Part shown: piece by piece, positions 45,354 through 57,627 of the stretch
How positions within the stretch are numbered: the first letter of the stretch is position 1
Layout of the letters: each line of letters begins with the position of its first letter
Assembly (NCBI GenBank): GCA_946811185.2
Contig: OX328102.1
Span: 12,153,194 to 12,217,193, forward strand
Source: Hippopus hippopus
Lineage: Eukaryota > Mollusca > Bivalvia > Cardiida > Cardiidae
DNA length: 64,000 nt
Reading direction: 5' to 3'
Made by a program: the position numbers and the translations under genes
Notes under the pieces: generated by a model
Told to the model about the DNA's origin: nothing
The model's database searches: none
What the model saw: the letters and a program-made list of their open reading frames with translations, nothing else

Positions 45354-45707
45354 CTTAAATAAATACATATCAATCAAACTCTTATAATTACACAGTTGGG
45401 ATCGTAATTTCTTGAAATATTTAAATGTGTGGGTTTTTTTTTTAGGCCTGGGTTTTTGACAATTTGTTGCAGCATTTTTGAAATGAAAAATTAGTAAACG
45501 CAATACACACCGTACGTTTTCTGATTTGTACTGATTACTGATTAGAGCGTTAAAAAAATGTATACTTTTTCTAGATGACTCAATTGAAGAAAGGGAGGTG
45601 CTTGCTACTTCATATTGATCTACATGATGTACATGTACTTGCTCTAGCCTCTAATCCCTGATATTTCAAATAGTTGTACACTTTGTGCTGGTAATGTATT
45701 GTTGTAC

Positions 45708-45785
45708 CTGTTTCCAGTGCAAGACAAGTTTTGATCTTTCTTTTCCGTGTAGAGAGTTATTGTTGAATCAAAGTCATAGTATGAC
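45708..45785 (-). CDS. Candidate internal exon, minus strand, unidentified
   Basis: 78 nt between a CCTTTGTTAG acceptor and an ACAG|gtacaa donor. The only open frame reads SYYDFDSTITLYTEKKDQNL then SCTGN, and it ends in the phase the next candidate exon needs. No upstream exon was found with confidence. Confidence 0.32.
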
Positions 45786-46044
45786 CTAACAAAGGCACAG
45801 TGTCCATAAATCACATAATGCAGGCGCGTAATGTAAAAAAAAAAAATGGGAATGCAAAAGTGCACTGCGTTGCACCTAACCGCCAGGTGGCTGAAATTGC
45901 GCCTGGTTTGGAATGTCTAATGATTCTTAAACCCTGGTTATGCCCCTGACCTTATCTTGAATTTTACAAAAGTTAAGGGTTTTTGAAAGTGGTAAAATGT
46001 TCATAAACTATTCCTTAACATCACATAAACCCTATACATGTATT

Positions 46045-46965
46045 AAGTACCATAATCCCCAGTTTTATCGACCCTGATCTATATAAAGCTTTTGAAAACA
46101 TTGTTGGAACACAGAAAAGGTATTGTGAATCTCAGAATTATTGTATATGAGCCATGCCCTGGAAAAAGGCGGCTTAATGCTTCTCCATGATGCATGATGC
46201 CAAAAAAAGTCATCACAGTAGTATAGATCCAGATTTGCACTTGGGTCAGTCTGCGCGGACTGCGCAGGCTGACCTAGGTCGATACATTCTGCAGATACAA
46301 TTAACGACGTTCGCGACAGTTTCCATTTTCACGCTTCGTGTAACTATCACGCTCATCTTTTATTCAAAAAACGGTGAGCACCTAACACAATTGATCTTGC
46401 CACACCTGTCAATGTCTGCAGAATGGATAAACCAAGAACTAAAACGGGTCGTTTCATGTTAGCAAAATGAAGTAAAAAGTATTTGAATCAAGCCAAATAA
46501 TTATATGCGAGGCAAGAATCCAAAATTACGCTTTCAAAAGATCAGACTGAAAGTCAAAGTGAGTCACCTAACTACGTCACCTAACAACGGAAATATGGAC
46601 AGATGCTACTACTAGGGCTCTATCTGGCAGACGTATCGTCGAGCTAAAACATATTTTCAGATGCAGATGCTTTCAGTTTGGTTTAGTCCAAAATTACGTC
46701 ACTTGGTAAAGACTTGCAGAAAACGAGGGGCTGTACATAACTCTTTATCCCTTAGCTTGATGAGTCTGCAGCAGACAACATTGATGAAAACATTGATGTC
46801 AAAAGGAGAAATTACCCCTTATGATTGATTTCTCCTTTTCCCACAATGATTTCTGACCCATCAAAGAACTGTGATACATGAATACCAGGTTTTGGTTTAG
46901 CGTCTGCAAACGCGTCAAATTTAGAAGTCTAAAATTACTCGTTTGGAAATGGGTTAAATGCTAAC
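46045..46965. repeat. M1 and M2 remnants
   Basis: An M1 fragment at 46045-46115, an M2 left half at 46148-46290 (CTGCGCGGACTGCGCAGGCTGAC), an M1 scrap at 46660-46720 and a diverged M1 at 46735-46965. 46290-46660 has no clear feature. Confidence 0.52.
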
Positions 46966-47689
46966 ATCAGTATTATATTTATATGCTATGAATTGGTTTA
47001 TTATGACCAACAAACTTGATTCTTATAAATATTGTTGTATTATTTAAAAAATTGAGATAATTTACTTCATATAATGTCTTTGTCTTTGACAAACATTACA
47101 TTTACTCATTAGTTAGTGCCCCACCCACAAACCTAAAATGTATTTTCTGAAAAAATAAAGCAGGTGACCTTTTTGTTTTAAGCCTGATTCTTTTAGTTTA
47201 GTGCCTGAATATCATTTATAGAAAAAATAAGAAAAATCTGTATGTTAGAACATTTAAAAAAATAACTTTAAAAGATACTCTTTGGTTTTTTCCAAAATAA
47301 AGGTGTTTCAGCCATAAGTGAAGGGTTTTTTTGTTAAAGATTGATACTCAGTATACTCTAAATTATTTTTTTCATTAAATTTGATGTTTCACCAATACAA
47401 TGACATTAAATTTGCTTATAATTGTTGTCATTTAAAAAAATATACATAGACTTAGTTTTCATAGGTGAAATTCCATCCCGAACTGCCGCAATGCAGGGTG
47501 TTCTAAAAGAAATATTTATAGAATTTTCCCAAAGCTGGTGACCCCCTCTTTTTATCTCCTATTTTTGTAGATCAGATAATAAACTATCACCAAACAAAGT
47601 TTCATGAAATTCTGAATGTTTTGAAAAACTGGTGAAATTGTAGCGATCGTCTTTAACCACTATTTCCTACAACATGGCTCATATAATAA
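46966..47689. other. AT-rich stretch, no gene seen
   Basis: Low-complexity AT-rich sequence without recognisable repeats or coding signal. Confidence 0.4.
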
Positions 47690-47955
47690 TGGCCTGCAAC
47701 ACGCGAAAAGGGGCATTCGGACATTTGCGTAAAGTGTCGTCTCGGATCAGCCTGCGCAGTCCGCTATGACTAATCTGAAACGACACTTTCCGTTTTTATG
47801 TAATTTTCTGTTTTGCGCAAGTCTACTGTGGCATAAGATCTAATGTAGTCGTAAAGTGCCGTCTCGGATCAGCCTGCGCGGACTGCGCAGGCTGATCCGA
47901 GACGACACTTTACGCAAATGTCCGAATGCCCCTTTTCGCGTGTTGCAAGCCATAT
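47690..47955. repeat. M6 palindromic MITE, complete
   Basis: Outer arms GGCCTGCAACACGCGAAAAG and CTTTTCGCGTGTTGCAAGCC; inner arms with AAGTGTCGTCTCGGATCAGC and CAGGCTGATCCGAGACGACA. The left arm is repeated in part inside, so the element can form two alternative hairpins. Confidence 0.75.
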
Positions 47956-48013
47956 ATGAGAACTGTTCTGAGATATCAGGGCAGCAATCAATTATGGCTG
48001 TTCATAATCTTAA

Positions 48014-48215
48014 CCCTTAGGCTGCTAAGCGCGACTCACTGACCTTTTGCGGGAAGTGTAAATCAAGATCAGACTGCACAAAACGTGCAGCCTGATCTTT
48101 GATCTACACTGTCCGCAAAAAGTCATATTTCCCCACCTAATCTTTGAAATAGCGAAATTTAAGTTTTTAATATCCGCTTGAAATTTTCATTTCATTTTAT
48201 TGAGCAGGATAAGGG
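48014..48215. repeat. M3 MITE, TTAA on both sides
   Basis: TTAA at 48010-48013 and 48216-48219; ends CCCTTAGGCTGC and AGCAGGATAAGGG. A central palindrome with GATCAGACTGCAC is flanked by (ACT/TGA)CCTTTTGCGG-type arms. Confidence 0.78.
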
Positions 48216-48281
48216 TTAAGCCAGCTGCTGCTGAACTGTTTTCCAAAGAACGGTGTATTCCTGTGAATACCTATAATTATA

Positions 48282-48800
48282 TGAGCCATGCTCTCGCAAA
48301 AGAGCGTTTAATGCATCTGCAAAATGCATCGACCCGTTATCGGTTCAATAGTTAGTCGCTGGTATAAGAATGTATTTTAAAATCAGGTCAAAAGTAAACA
48401 AAAGAGAGAATGACCTGGCAAGTTTTAGCCTAGTTTTGAAATTAATTTCACTGCCAGCTACTAACGCTGGGACCTATTGTGCAATAACAGATTGTCATCT
48501 TCACAATGATTTCCATACTTTTAAATGATATGATTTATATTTAAATGCATCTTAACGGCTGCTTTGTTTACCTTTGACAGCTATAGTCACTTTAAATACA
48601 GTAAATATTCTCTTTAAAACCCCGCTAACTGTCAGAAGTAAACAAATCGGGATTTAGAATACAGACAAATTTAATTCGAGCCATGTGAAAGTATGGCTAT
48701 TATTTTGAGTCTGATAATGTTTTACAGTGGAATTTATCAAAGTCCCAGTCGCTGGCAGAAAAATGTATTTTAGAACTAGAACAGAAGTTGCAGTGGTTTC
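48282..48800. repeat. M2 left end and two TGAGTCTGA-type element halves
   Basis: An M2 terminus at 48282-48345, a GCTGGTATAAGAATGTATTT hairpin half at about 48350-48485, and a second half at about 48690-48790 with GAGTCTGATAATGTTTTACA. A rearranged relative of 9409-9582. Confidence 0.5.
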
Positions 48801-49175
48801 AAAAATATTCTCTATCGGGGAAGTTGAGAAACGGAATTGTGTGGTGAAAGGTTTCTTTGGTGCACACACGACCAATTTAATGGTTAATAATATAGTTATT
48901 ATAACATTGTCAATACTTGATAAAATCGTATTTAACTTGAGTTGGCTAATATTGAAGACTTACGCAATAAAGTGATGAATATTTAGGAGCGCAGATAATT
49001 ATTGAAAGAGCCTAAATGATAACATTATCGAATGTCGGCCCAACTGTAAATGAATGATATTGTGTAAATAATGAACACCAGGATTGTGCCTTTTGTGGGT
49101 AAAAAATATGTGTAATGTTGCTGAATAAATACGAAATTGTTGATGACAATATCGGTCGTACCTTGGCCGCAAAAA

Positions 49176-49440
49176 ATGAGCCTGCTTTGTGAAAAGGGCG
49201 CTTAATGCATCTGCATAAAAAGTATAGACCCAGGTCAGGCCACGCAGGCGGACCTGAATCCAAACTTTTTATTATTGGTCAATTCTCTGCCTGTCCAAGG
49301 ACCATTCTACCTCATGTATAAGTCGGTTTGTTATTCAAAATAGATTTTATGGATCCATAATTACGCAATGATTGTCTTGCTATACTGAATCACGGAGATG
49401 CATTAAGCCCCTTTTTGGCCAGAGCGAGGCCCAAATGTAG
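49176..49440. repeat. M2 MITE
   Basis: The left end ATGAGCCTGCTTTGTGAAAA, core with GACCCAGGTCAGGCC, and a mutated right end. Confidence 0.7.
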
Positions 49441-49449
49441 TTAATACCT

Positions 49450-49860
49450 GTTAACGCTTCACCTGGCGACAAAATTTTATAATTTTATTTTTGTCCAAAT
49501 GGAAAGTATTGGCAGACCACAAGCCCAGGATGGCTCAAACAACGGCATAATTTGTCTTTGATAGAGAAAAAATATTGTGGGAAAAAAAACGAAAAATGCT
49601 GGTTACCGGCATTTTCTTTCTGTTCCCATTGCATTTTCAGAAGCTTTTTTTCGTCAGGGTCGTCAAATAACGGGATTCTGTGATAAAGGGCTACAGCGCC
49701 TTACACAACTATAGTTACCTTTGCATCCAATGTAGATCAATATCAGACTGCAAAAAACGTGATTTTTGACTTTCTCTATCCGTTTTGCGGAGACAATCGC
49801 AACAAAATGCACTTTGAAGTTGAACATTGTCTTTGGGTTTATTTGGCGCTCTAGGGTTTC
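49450..49860. repeat. M1 and M5 MITEs
   Basis: A diverged M1 at 49450-49692 and an M5 at about 49700-49860 with GCGCCTTAC and GGCGCTCTAGGG ends. Confidence 0.6.
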
Positions 49861-49903
49861 ATTTTAAACGAATCGAATAAAAATCTTGAATTCTGAATTC
49901 ACC

Positions 49904-50466
<563 letters not shown>

Positions 50467-50509
50467 ATGAATTGAATTCAAGCCCTTGATTATCATAATA
50501 AACTGTGAA

Positions 50510-50980
50510 AATTCAAAAGAATAGGACGGGAAATTCCGACTTTATTTGATAGACGAGGAAGAAAAAGAAAATGGTCAGTATAATATGCAGACAGGCAGGC
50601 GAATGGTCGGAAATCAGGGGAAACAATTCTATCAAACATGTGCTATCTTCTTTTCTCCACATGTTTCTGCCCTTCAAAAGACAATTCCCCTCTCTAGAGC
50701 CACATTTCATTTATCGTCTGCAAATCCTTTCAATATCGACGAATCCGAAAACTTTTTTCGTCTGGTAAGAGGATAACTCTTTGCCAGACGACAAAATTTT
50801 AGACTTATCTAAATTGAAAGCATTTGAAAACAACGCAATAAATGTGACCAAAAAAAGAAATTTGTTTTGGAAAGGGTAGAAAACATGGTGGGAAAAGGTT
50901 ACCAGCGTTTTCTGTTTTTTCCCCACTATGTTTTCAAAGGCTTTCTTTCACGGTCGTTCAAAGTCGGGATTGTGTGGGTA
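50510..50980. repeat. Two M1 MITEs
   Basis: A worn copy at about 50510-50775 and a better one at 50776-50980 with a shortened palindrome. Confidence 0.58.
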
Positions 50981-51004
50981 TAAATAAATATAATAAATAC
51001 AACG

Positions 51005-51153
51005 TGCAGTCTGATGTCACTTTTCCGCAGTCTGATCTCAATTTCCATAGTCTGATCTCACTTCTCCCCAGTCTAATCTCGATTTTTCCGCAGTCTGATC
51101 TCACTTTCCGCCGTTTGATCTCACTTCTCTGCAGTCTAATCTCACTTTTCCAC
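51005..51153 (+). repeat. ~21 bp minisatellite, 7 units
   Basis: Units of (C/T)GCAGTCTGATCTCACTTTTC with point variants. The word GCAGTCTGATCT is also the arm of the M3/M4 palindromes. Confidence 0.8.
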
Positions 51154-51410
51154 AATAGATGTTTAAATAGTCCTTGGCACCAGAAAGATCGATAAGCTAG
51201 AAAGGACAATAAGCATGTATAGATTTGGAATAAAAACTGATAGCTCTACGATGCTCCTTCTCAGTGCGTCCTCAAACCGTCATCTGTGCACTATTGACGT
51301 CAAAGGTATGTAGTTTGATCAGAAACTTTATAATGTGATGCTTACTTTTTTTTTTAAAAAAATCTGTTCTGTTTATTTATCTATGTATATGTTCATGGAT
51401 TTTAGATTAA

Positions 51411-51616
51411 CCCTTATCCTGCTAAAAAAATGAAGTGAAACTTTTAAGCCGATGCTAAATACCCGAAATTTTTCTATTTCAAAGGTATTTTTTTGGGGGG
51501 AAATATGTCCTTATCGGACAGTATAGATCAAAGATCAGACTGCACGTTCTGTGCAGTCTGATCTTGATCTACACTGTCCGCAAAAGGTCGGTGAGTCGCG
51601 CTTAGCAGCCTAAGGG
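51411..51616. repeat. M3 MITE, TTAA on both sides
   Basis: TTAA at 51407-51410 and 51617-51620. It is inverted relative to the copy at 48.0 kb, with ends CCCTTATCCTGCT and AGCAGCCTAAGGG and a perfect AGATCAGACTGCACGTTCTG core. Confidence 0.8.
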
Positions 51617-51774
51617 TTAATTGAATTATTCATGGTTAACTGATTAGCTATTTGATCGAACAAAATGGTACTTATTGATAAACAAATTCCGCTTATTTTT
51701 GTTCGAAAATTTTTAGATTACGGAGAAAAATGTATTTTCCTTAAATATTTGTGTCCCCCCTTTTTTAAAAAAAT

Positions 51775-52215
51775 CTTTTCCAACCTAAATATTTTCAGAC
51801 TCTTCCAAACTGAAAGCATCTGCAGAAGAGAAGTTCAAAATTGATACAAATGAGCTTAAACTTTCTGATAGGGCAGAAAAAAATTGGGGGAAAACGAGAA
51901 AAATGCTGGAAATCAGCATTTTCTCCTTTTTCCAACAACGTTTTCGAAAGCTATCCTTACTCAAGTTCGTTAAAACTTGGGATTTTGTGATAAAGGGTTA
52001 AATATTATTATCGTAAATGTTGGAAGGCGGGCCTTAGATAATAGTTTATAGTCCGGGGTTGGCTTGTTCGAATCTCGGCTTCGCCAAAATTCCAATGATT
52101 TTTGAAAGCCATTCCTTTCTTCCCTTTCACCACTATATAGGCATACTTGAGTTGCTAAATGTATGTTGCAAAGCAGCCAAAGCGTTTGAAAGAATTTTGT
52201 GAGTTAATTTATCAG
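51775..52215. repeat. M1 then S1 fragment
   Basis: M1 at 51775-52003; S1 (+) at about 52030-52215 with B box TGTTCGAATCTC. Confidence 0.58.
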
Positions 52216-52264
52216 GCCAACAAACTTGGACTGTATGTGCAAAGCTTTTCGATTCATACTCGCC

Positions 52265-52555
52265 AAGTTTAGAGAAAGATTTGAGCCGTCCTCTGTTAAA
52301 AGGGGATTGAATGCATTTGCGAAAAAAATATCGAACCGTGTCAGCCAGCGCAGTCAATTCAGGCTGACATGGGTGGAAACCTTTCGCTATCCGCCGATCT
52401 TCTGCATGTCTAGAGACCTTTCTATTACAGGATTCAGTCGGTCGTTTGACAAAATGAATTTTATGAATCCATAATTATGTTCTGATATGTATGGTATAAT
52501 GCATCACGGAAATGGATTAAGCTCCTTTTTGCTAGAGCATGGCTCATTTGGTTTC
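52265..52555. repeat. M2 MITE
   Basis: GAGCCGTCCTCTG left end and AGAGCATGGCTCATTTG right end; the centre is TCAGCCAGCGCAGTC. Confidence 0.7.
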
Positions 52556-52589
52556 AATTTTCAAGGGAGAAAAAACTAATGTAATGCCC

Positions 52590-53502
52590 TTTAACCTTTA
52601 AAGTGCGTCTAACAACTAAAATTGGTTTTGCGGCCAGTGTAGATCAAGATCAGACAGCATCTGCACTAAATGTGTAGTCTGACCTTGAATATACATGTAC
52701 TCTGTCCATTATGACGAGACAATTTTGCATACAGAAACTTTACGACGCATGCTATGTGGGTGATTTTTCCTGAACGAAAATTTTGACATTGTCAATTTTA
52801 CGATTAACTTGTTATTTTTCTACAGACGTCATTTTCGATTACTTGCAAACACTGTGGTTAACAGAGTTTTTGTCCGCAATGAGCAATTTCTCTTTTTGTC
52901 GCATTTCTTTTACTTGTATTCATGTCTCTGAAAGAGTTAATATTTTTTTTATCATGAAAAGTACACAACATCGTTTTAACTTTTCCAATGCTAAATGTAT
53001 AAACTCGATGTTTTTCGAGGACTTAAAATACAGTCCATTGATACTCAGGAGTTTTATCTTATAGGCTTGATTAACCCAGCGGACGGTGTAGATCTAAGAT
53101 CAGACTGTACGTTTTGTGCAGTCTGATCTTGATCTATGCCGTCCGCAAAAGATAGGGTTAAGATCTACTCTGTGGCTTAGAGGCTAGGGGCTTTGATTTT
53201 TAGTCTTGGGGTTCTTTAGTTCGATACCGCTCTGTGATGTTGGTCCCCCTTTGGGGCGTCCTTTGGGCAACGCACTGCATACCCAAGCTACATTTAACTC
53301 TTTCAGCTCCAAATAAATAAACTCGACCTCTTTCCACGGCTCTAAATACAATCCATTGAAACTTACAAAGATTATGATTGTACAGGCTTGACCACACAAG
53401 CGGACGGTGTAGATCTAAGATCAGACTGCACGTTCTGTGCAGTCTGATCTTGATCTATGCCGTCCGCAAAAGTCACTGTTGTCGCCTATGGGTCCGAAAG
53501 GG
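52590..53502. repeat. M5, M4, S2 and M4 copies in series
   Basis: M5 at about 52590-52780 (AAGTGCGTCTAAC end). 52790-53040 has no feature. An M4 core lies at 53040-53160, an S2-like tRNA-derived head at 53160-53285 (TGTGGCTTAGAGG; AGTTCGATACC), and a complete M4 at 53298-53502 with TTAA at 53294-53297 and 53503-53506. Confidence 0.65.
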
Positions 53503-53624
53503 TTAAGTACGGGTAAAACAGTGGAAAGGAATGGATAAACGAGCTGTCACTATGAGATATATGAAATACCCTTAAAAGCAGTATAAAACAATATTCAACA
53601 AACTTTTTACGTTTAATATCGTCG

Positions 53625-53755
53625 ACAAAAACTGATTTTAAAGATCTATATAAGAAAAAATAACAGAAAGTAAATAAATAAATAATTACTATAGCATCGT
53701 AAAAAAACCCTGATTTTGCAGATCTAGATAAGAAAAAATAACAGAAAAATGAAGA
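53625..53755 (+). repeat. Two-unit direct repeat
   Basis: AGATCTATATAAGAAAAAAT..AACAGAAA occurs twice about 82 bp apart. Confidence 0.6.
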
Positions 53756-53825
53756 ATCACAATAATATTCTAAAATCCTAATCAAAAACTTACAAAACCC
53801 AAAAACGAACATTTCACTTACTATA

Positions 53826-54055
53826 ACCCTTTACTCCATAGATACTCATTTTGACGTATCAACAACAGACAGCTTTTGAAAACATTGTGGGAAAAGGAGA
53901 AATTGCTCGTAACAAGCAATTTCTCCTTTTCCCACAATGTTTTCCACTCAATCAGATATTTGTATCCTCATTTGTCCGTATTTTTGACATCATATCTTTA
54001 TTTGCTGCTGAAATGGAAGAGCCTCAAATTGGCATATCAGATAAAGGGATAAAGA
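53826..54055. repeat. M1 MITE variant
   Basis: The central palindrome reads GAAATTGCTCGTAACAAGCAATTTC instead of the usual GCTGGTAACCAGC. Compensating changes on both arms preserve the pairing. Confidence 0.68.
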
Positions 54056-54397
54056 AACTTGTAGAATAGTAAAATTTCGCTGTGAATATTTCTTTTTGAT
54101 TCTCCTTAAGTCTTAGCATGCTATATGTTCATTCTACACCCAGCAAACCTTCAACCGGCCACTTTTGTTTCTCCAGTAATTTTGACCGAGTAATAGACAG
54201 GTAAATAAAAACAACTTATAGCATATGTATGGACTTAGATATGATATTGTAATAAAAAGATTCTCGATTTCGCTGACAGAAGGTATCTCTTTTTCAATAA
54301 AAAGGGAAAACACATGGTTTGCACATGCGTGGTATCTATCAGCCAAACCAGGTTAAAAAGAGAAGCATACAGTACTGAAATATTGTCAGCAATAAGA

Positions 54398-55968
54398 AAC
54401 AAGAGGGCCAAGATGGTCCTGGCTCGCTCACCTGAATTTTTGAGAGGAGCATAGCCATTTTTTTTTGAAGTTTTGAAATTTTGGAAACAAAGTCATTATT
54501 TTGCCAAGCAATTTTGAAAAGGTCACCTGTAAAAATCATTTCAAAATCTGTCACCACCCCTACAATCATCACCATAGCCATGTTTTTGACGAATCAGAAT
54601 TCTGCAAATAAATTTTGGGACCATTTCTTGAACAAGAGCAGATGCCCGATAGTGGCTAAAAGTATTAAGTTGAACAAGAGCACCGCATGCGGGTGCCAAC
54701 GATTGGCTGTTGGGTGCTGGATAATAAGTTAAAATTTTAAGTGGAAAAAGGGGCATAATTTGGACAAAATGATTTTAGAGTTATCTGCCCTTGTTGTATG
54801 GGTTGCTCTTTTACTAGTGAACAATTATTCCAAGTTTCAAGTACATGTGTTGAGTGGAAGCCGAAATATAACAAAATGTCAAAGCTTTTGCACAACGACA
54901 ACGACAACAACGCAGACGACAACAACAGGGCTACGACAATACCTCAATATTTTCTTCGAAAACAGCCAAGCTAAAAAAAGGGGCATAATATAAGGATCAT
55001 TTCTGTGAAATTATTTCAAAATCTGACCAGTGGTTTCAGAGAAGAATTTTTAAGAATTTCTACATGTCCGTATAGTGCAAATAGCCCCCCCCCCCCCACC
55101 ACCACAGCCATGTTTCTTGACGGATCAAAATTTCGCGAACAAATTTTCAAAAGGGGCACCCAAGGAACATTTCTGTGAAATAATTTCGAAATCTGACGAG
55201 TGGTTTAAGAGAAGAAGAATTTCAAAGAATTTCTTTAAGTCCATACAGTGCAAAGAGCCCCCCCCCCCCCCCCCACGGCCATGTTTTTCGACGGATCAAA
55301 ATTTTGCGAACAAATTTTGAAAGGGGTCACCCAAGGAACATTTCCGTGAAATTATTTCAAAATCTGACCAGCGGTTTCAGAGGAGAAGATTTTTGAAGAA
55401 TTTCTTAGAAAATTCCATTTGGTTGCCATGGTAACCAGAGTTTTTTATGGAATCAAATTCTGTGAACAGGTTTTAAAGAGGACTTCCCAAGGAACATTCC
55501 AGCCAAGTTTGGTCCAAATTGGCCAAGCGGTCTAGGAAGAGAAGATGTTTAAAGAATTGTTGACACCGCATGACGCAAAGAGCCCCCCACCACCACCACG
55601 GCCATGTTTTTTTTGACGGATCAAAATTTTGCGAACAAGTTTTGAATAGGATCACCCAAGGAACATTTCTGTGAAATTATTTCAAAATCTGACCAGTGGT
55701 TTCAGAGGAGATGATTTTTAAAGAATTTCTTAGAAAATTCCATTTGGTTGCCATGGCAACCAGAGTTTTTGATGGAATCAAATTCTGTGAACAATTTTTA
55801 AAGAGGACCTCCCAAGGAACATTCCAGCCAAGTTTGGTCCAAATTGACCAAGCGGTTTAGGAGGAGAAGATGTTTAAAGAATTGTTGACGCCGCACGACG
55901 GACGACGCACGACGGACACAACGTGATCCTAAAAGCTCCTCTTGAGCACGTTGTGCTCAGGTGAGCTA
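54398..55968 (+). mobile_element. Tandem-core element with Helitron-like 3' end
   Basis: The left border AACAAGAGGGCCAAGATGG and right border GAGCACGTTGTGCTCAGGTG..CTAA match, in reverse, the element at 3.98-5.37 kb. A hairpin (GAGCAC/GTGCTC) a few bases before a terminal CTAA is the Helitron 3' signature. The interior differs: alternating ~155 and ~172 bp units with GTGAAATTATTTCAAAATCT and poly-C/CCACC tracts, plus an inserted GAGCACCGCATGCGGGTGCC border at about 54660. Confidence 0.7.
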
Positions 55969-56259
55969 AAAACGTGAAAATTATTATCTGCACAAAAATG
56001 TAAACCGAAAGGAAAGAGCATGAAGTTTTCAAAAAAAAAAAAAATGATTTTTAAATTTTCAGTGTTAAGTGAATGAATGGTTAATAACTGCATTTCAAAA
56101 GAACAAGTCAAAAAATTATTTTCAACTTGGGCTGGAGTATACTTTTACACTGGTCAGTTATTCTCCAAAATTTCAAACTAAATAAACTGTCTCTTTTCTG
56201 GACAGCGGATGCCAGAAGAGGTCTACGGGGAATTCCGGCTTAAAAGTGTCCATTTAGAA

Positions 56260-57065
56260 GTTTTGTTCATTCTATGCACACCTACCACAGTGTGGATCAA
56301 CCACAAGATCAGACCACGAAGAATGTGTCGTGTGATCTCGGATCCACTCACCGGTATTTTCTTACTAAGTCTGGTGGACTGATCCTCGAGACCGCAATGT
56401 TTTAGTACTGCATTACCTGATAGTGGAAGTAACCTTTTTAACCTTCTATCACACAATCCCGACTTTATAACAACGATGAGAATTAAGACTTTTGAAAACA
56501 TCGTTGGAAAACGAGAACGCTGCAACCAGCATTTTCTTCTTTACCCATTTTTTTTCTACCCTGTAAATGACAGATTTCATGTTTTGAGTAACATTTAATT
56601 TATCGTCTACAAATGCTTTCAATTTGGAAATTTTGTCTTTTGTTAATCCTTAGGCTGCTAACGCGACTCACTGACCTTTTGAGGACAGCGTAGATCAAGA
56701 TCAGACTGCACAGAACGTGCAGTCTGATCTTAGATCTACACTGTTCGATAAAGAAATATCGTTTCTCCAAAGAAACGTTTGAAATAGGAAAATTTTGACT
56801 TTTACCATCGACTTGAAAATTTCATTTCTATTATTTAGCAGGAAAGGGTTCAAAAGGTTAATGTATAACACATAGTATAAACATAAATATTGCGATTTCA
56901 TAATCATATGTCTTTTAGTCGAAAATATCTCAACGTATCGGACAGTGTAGATTCAAGATCAGAATGCACAAAATGTGCAGTCTGACCCAATTCTACATTG
57001 TCCAGAAAAAACCAAAAAAACCAACAACATAGAGTCGCGCTTGGCTGCCTGAGAGTAAATTACAT
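56260..57065. repeat. M4-type core, M1 and two M3 MITEs
   Basis: A worn M4 core at about 56285-56350; M1 at 56440-56642; M3 at 56647-56852, sharing the TTAA at 56643-56646 with that M1; and an M3 half at about 56925-57065. Confidence 0.65.
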
Positions 57066-57627
57066 AGACTTTGAAAAATATCAAGAATTTGGCACGTTTT
57101 ATTATGTTTTATTCTGCCAAACATCAGAGTACCAGGCACAAATATTGGTGCTTTTGTGGATATAGAAGTAAATGATCAGACTCATAAAGCGTGCAGCCTG
57201 ATCTTTGATCTACACTGTCCGCTGTTTTATTTAACCTGCTCTGACTAAAATAATACATGTATTTGAATTGCAGTAATTTGTCTGTACTTCATTATTTCAG
57301 CGCTATAAGAATCAAAGCGCCGACGTACTGAAGTCGGATAAAACGACACTAGAGTATGTTAACAAAAATCTTGTTAGCGTTCTGTGATGTTTACTCCACG
57401 AGATATAGAGGTTTAAACTTTCGGATTTTCACCTGTGTGAAAGTCGCTAATTGAAAAAACCGTGACTTCCGGTAGTTTGCCGTGATCTCACAAGTGTGAG
57501 AAGATAATTATAGTCGCTATACATGAACTAACACAGAAAATTGAGAAAACTGCATGATATTTATAAAGATATAAATCACTATTTCACGTTTCAATTACAT
57601 GTGTACTGCAGAGTTTCAATTTCTATA
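57066..57627. other. Stretch without gene
   Basis: One M3/M5 core at about 57170-57225 (ATGATCAGACTCATAAAGCG). The remainder, 57230-57627, shows nothing recognisable. Confidence 0.4.

Noticed and set aside
46350..46440. Minus-strand exon with acceptor CCATTCTGCAG and product TLTGVARSIVL
   Set aside because: Short, next to an M2 half, and no phase-compatible partner exon was identifiable.
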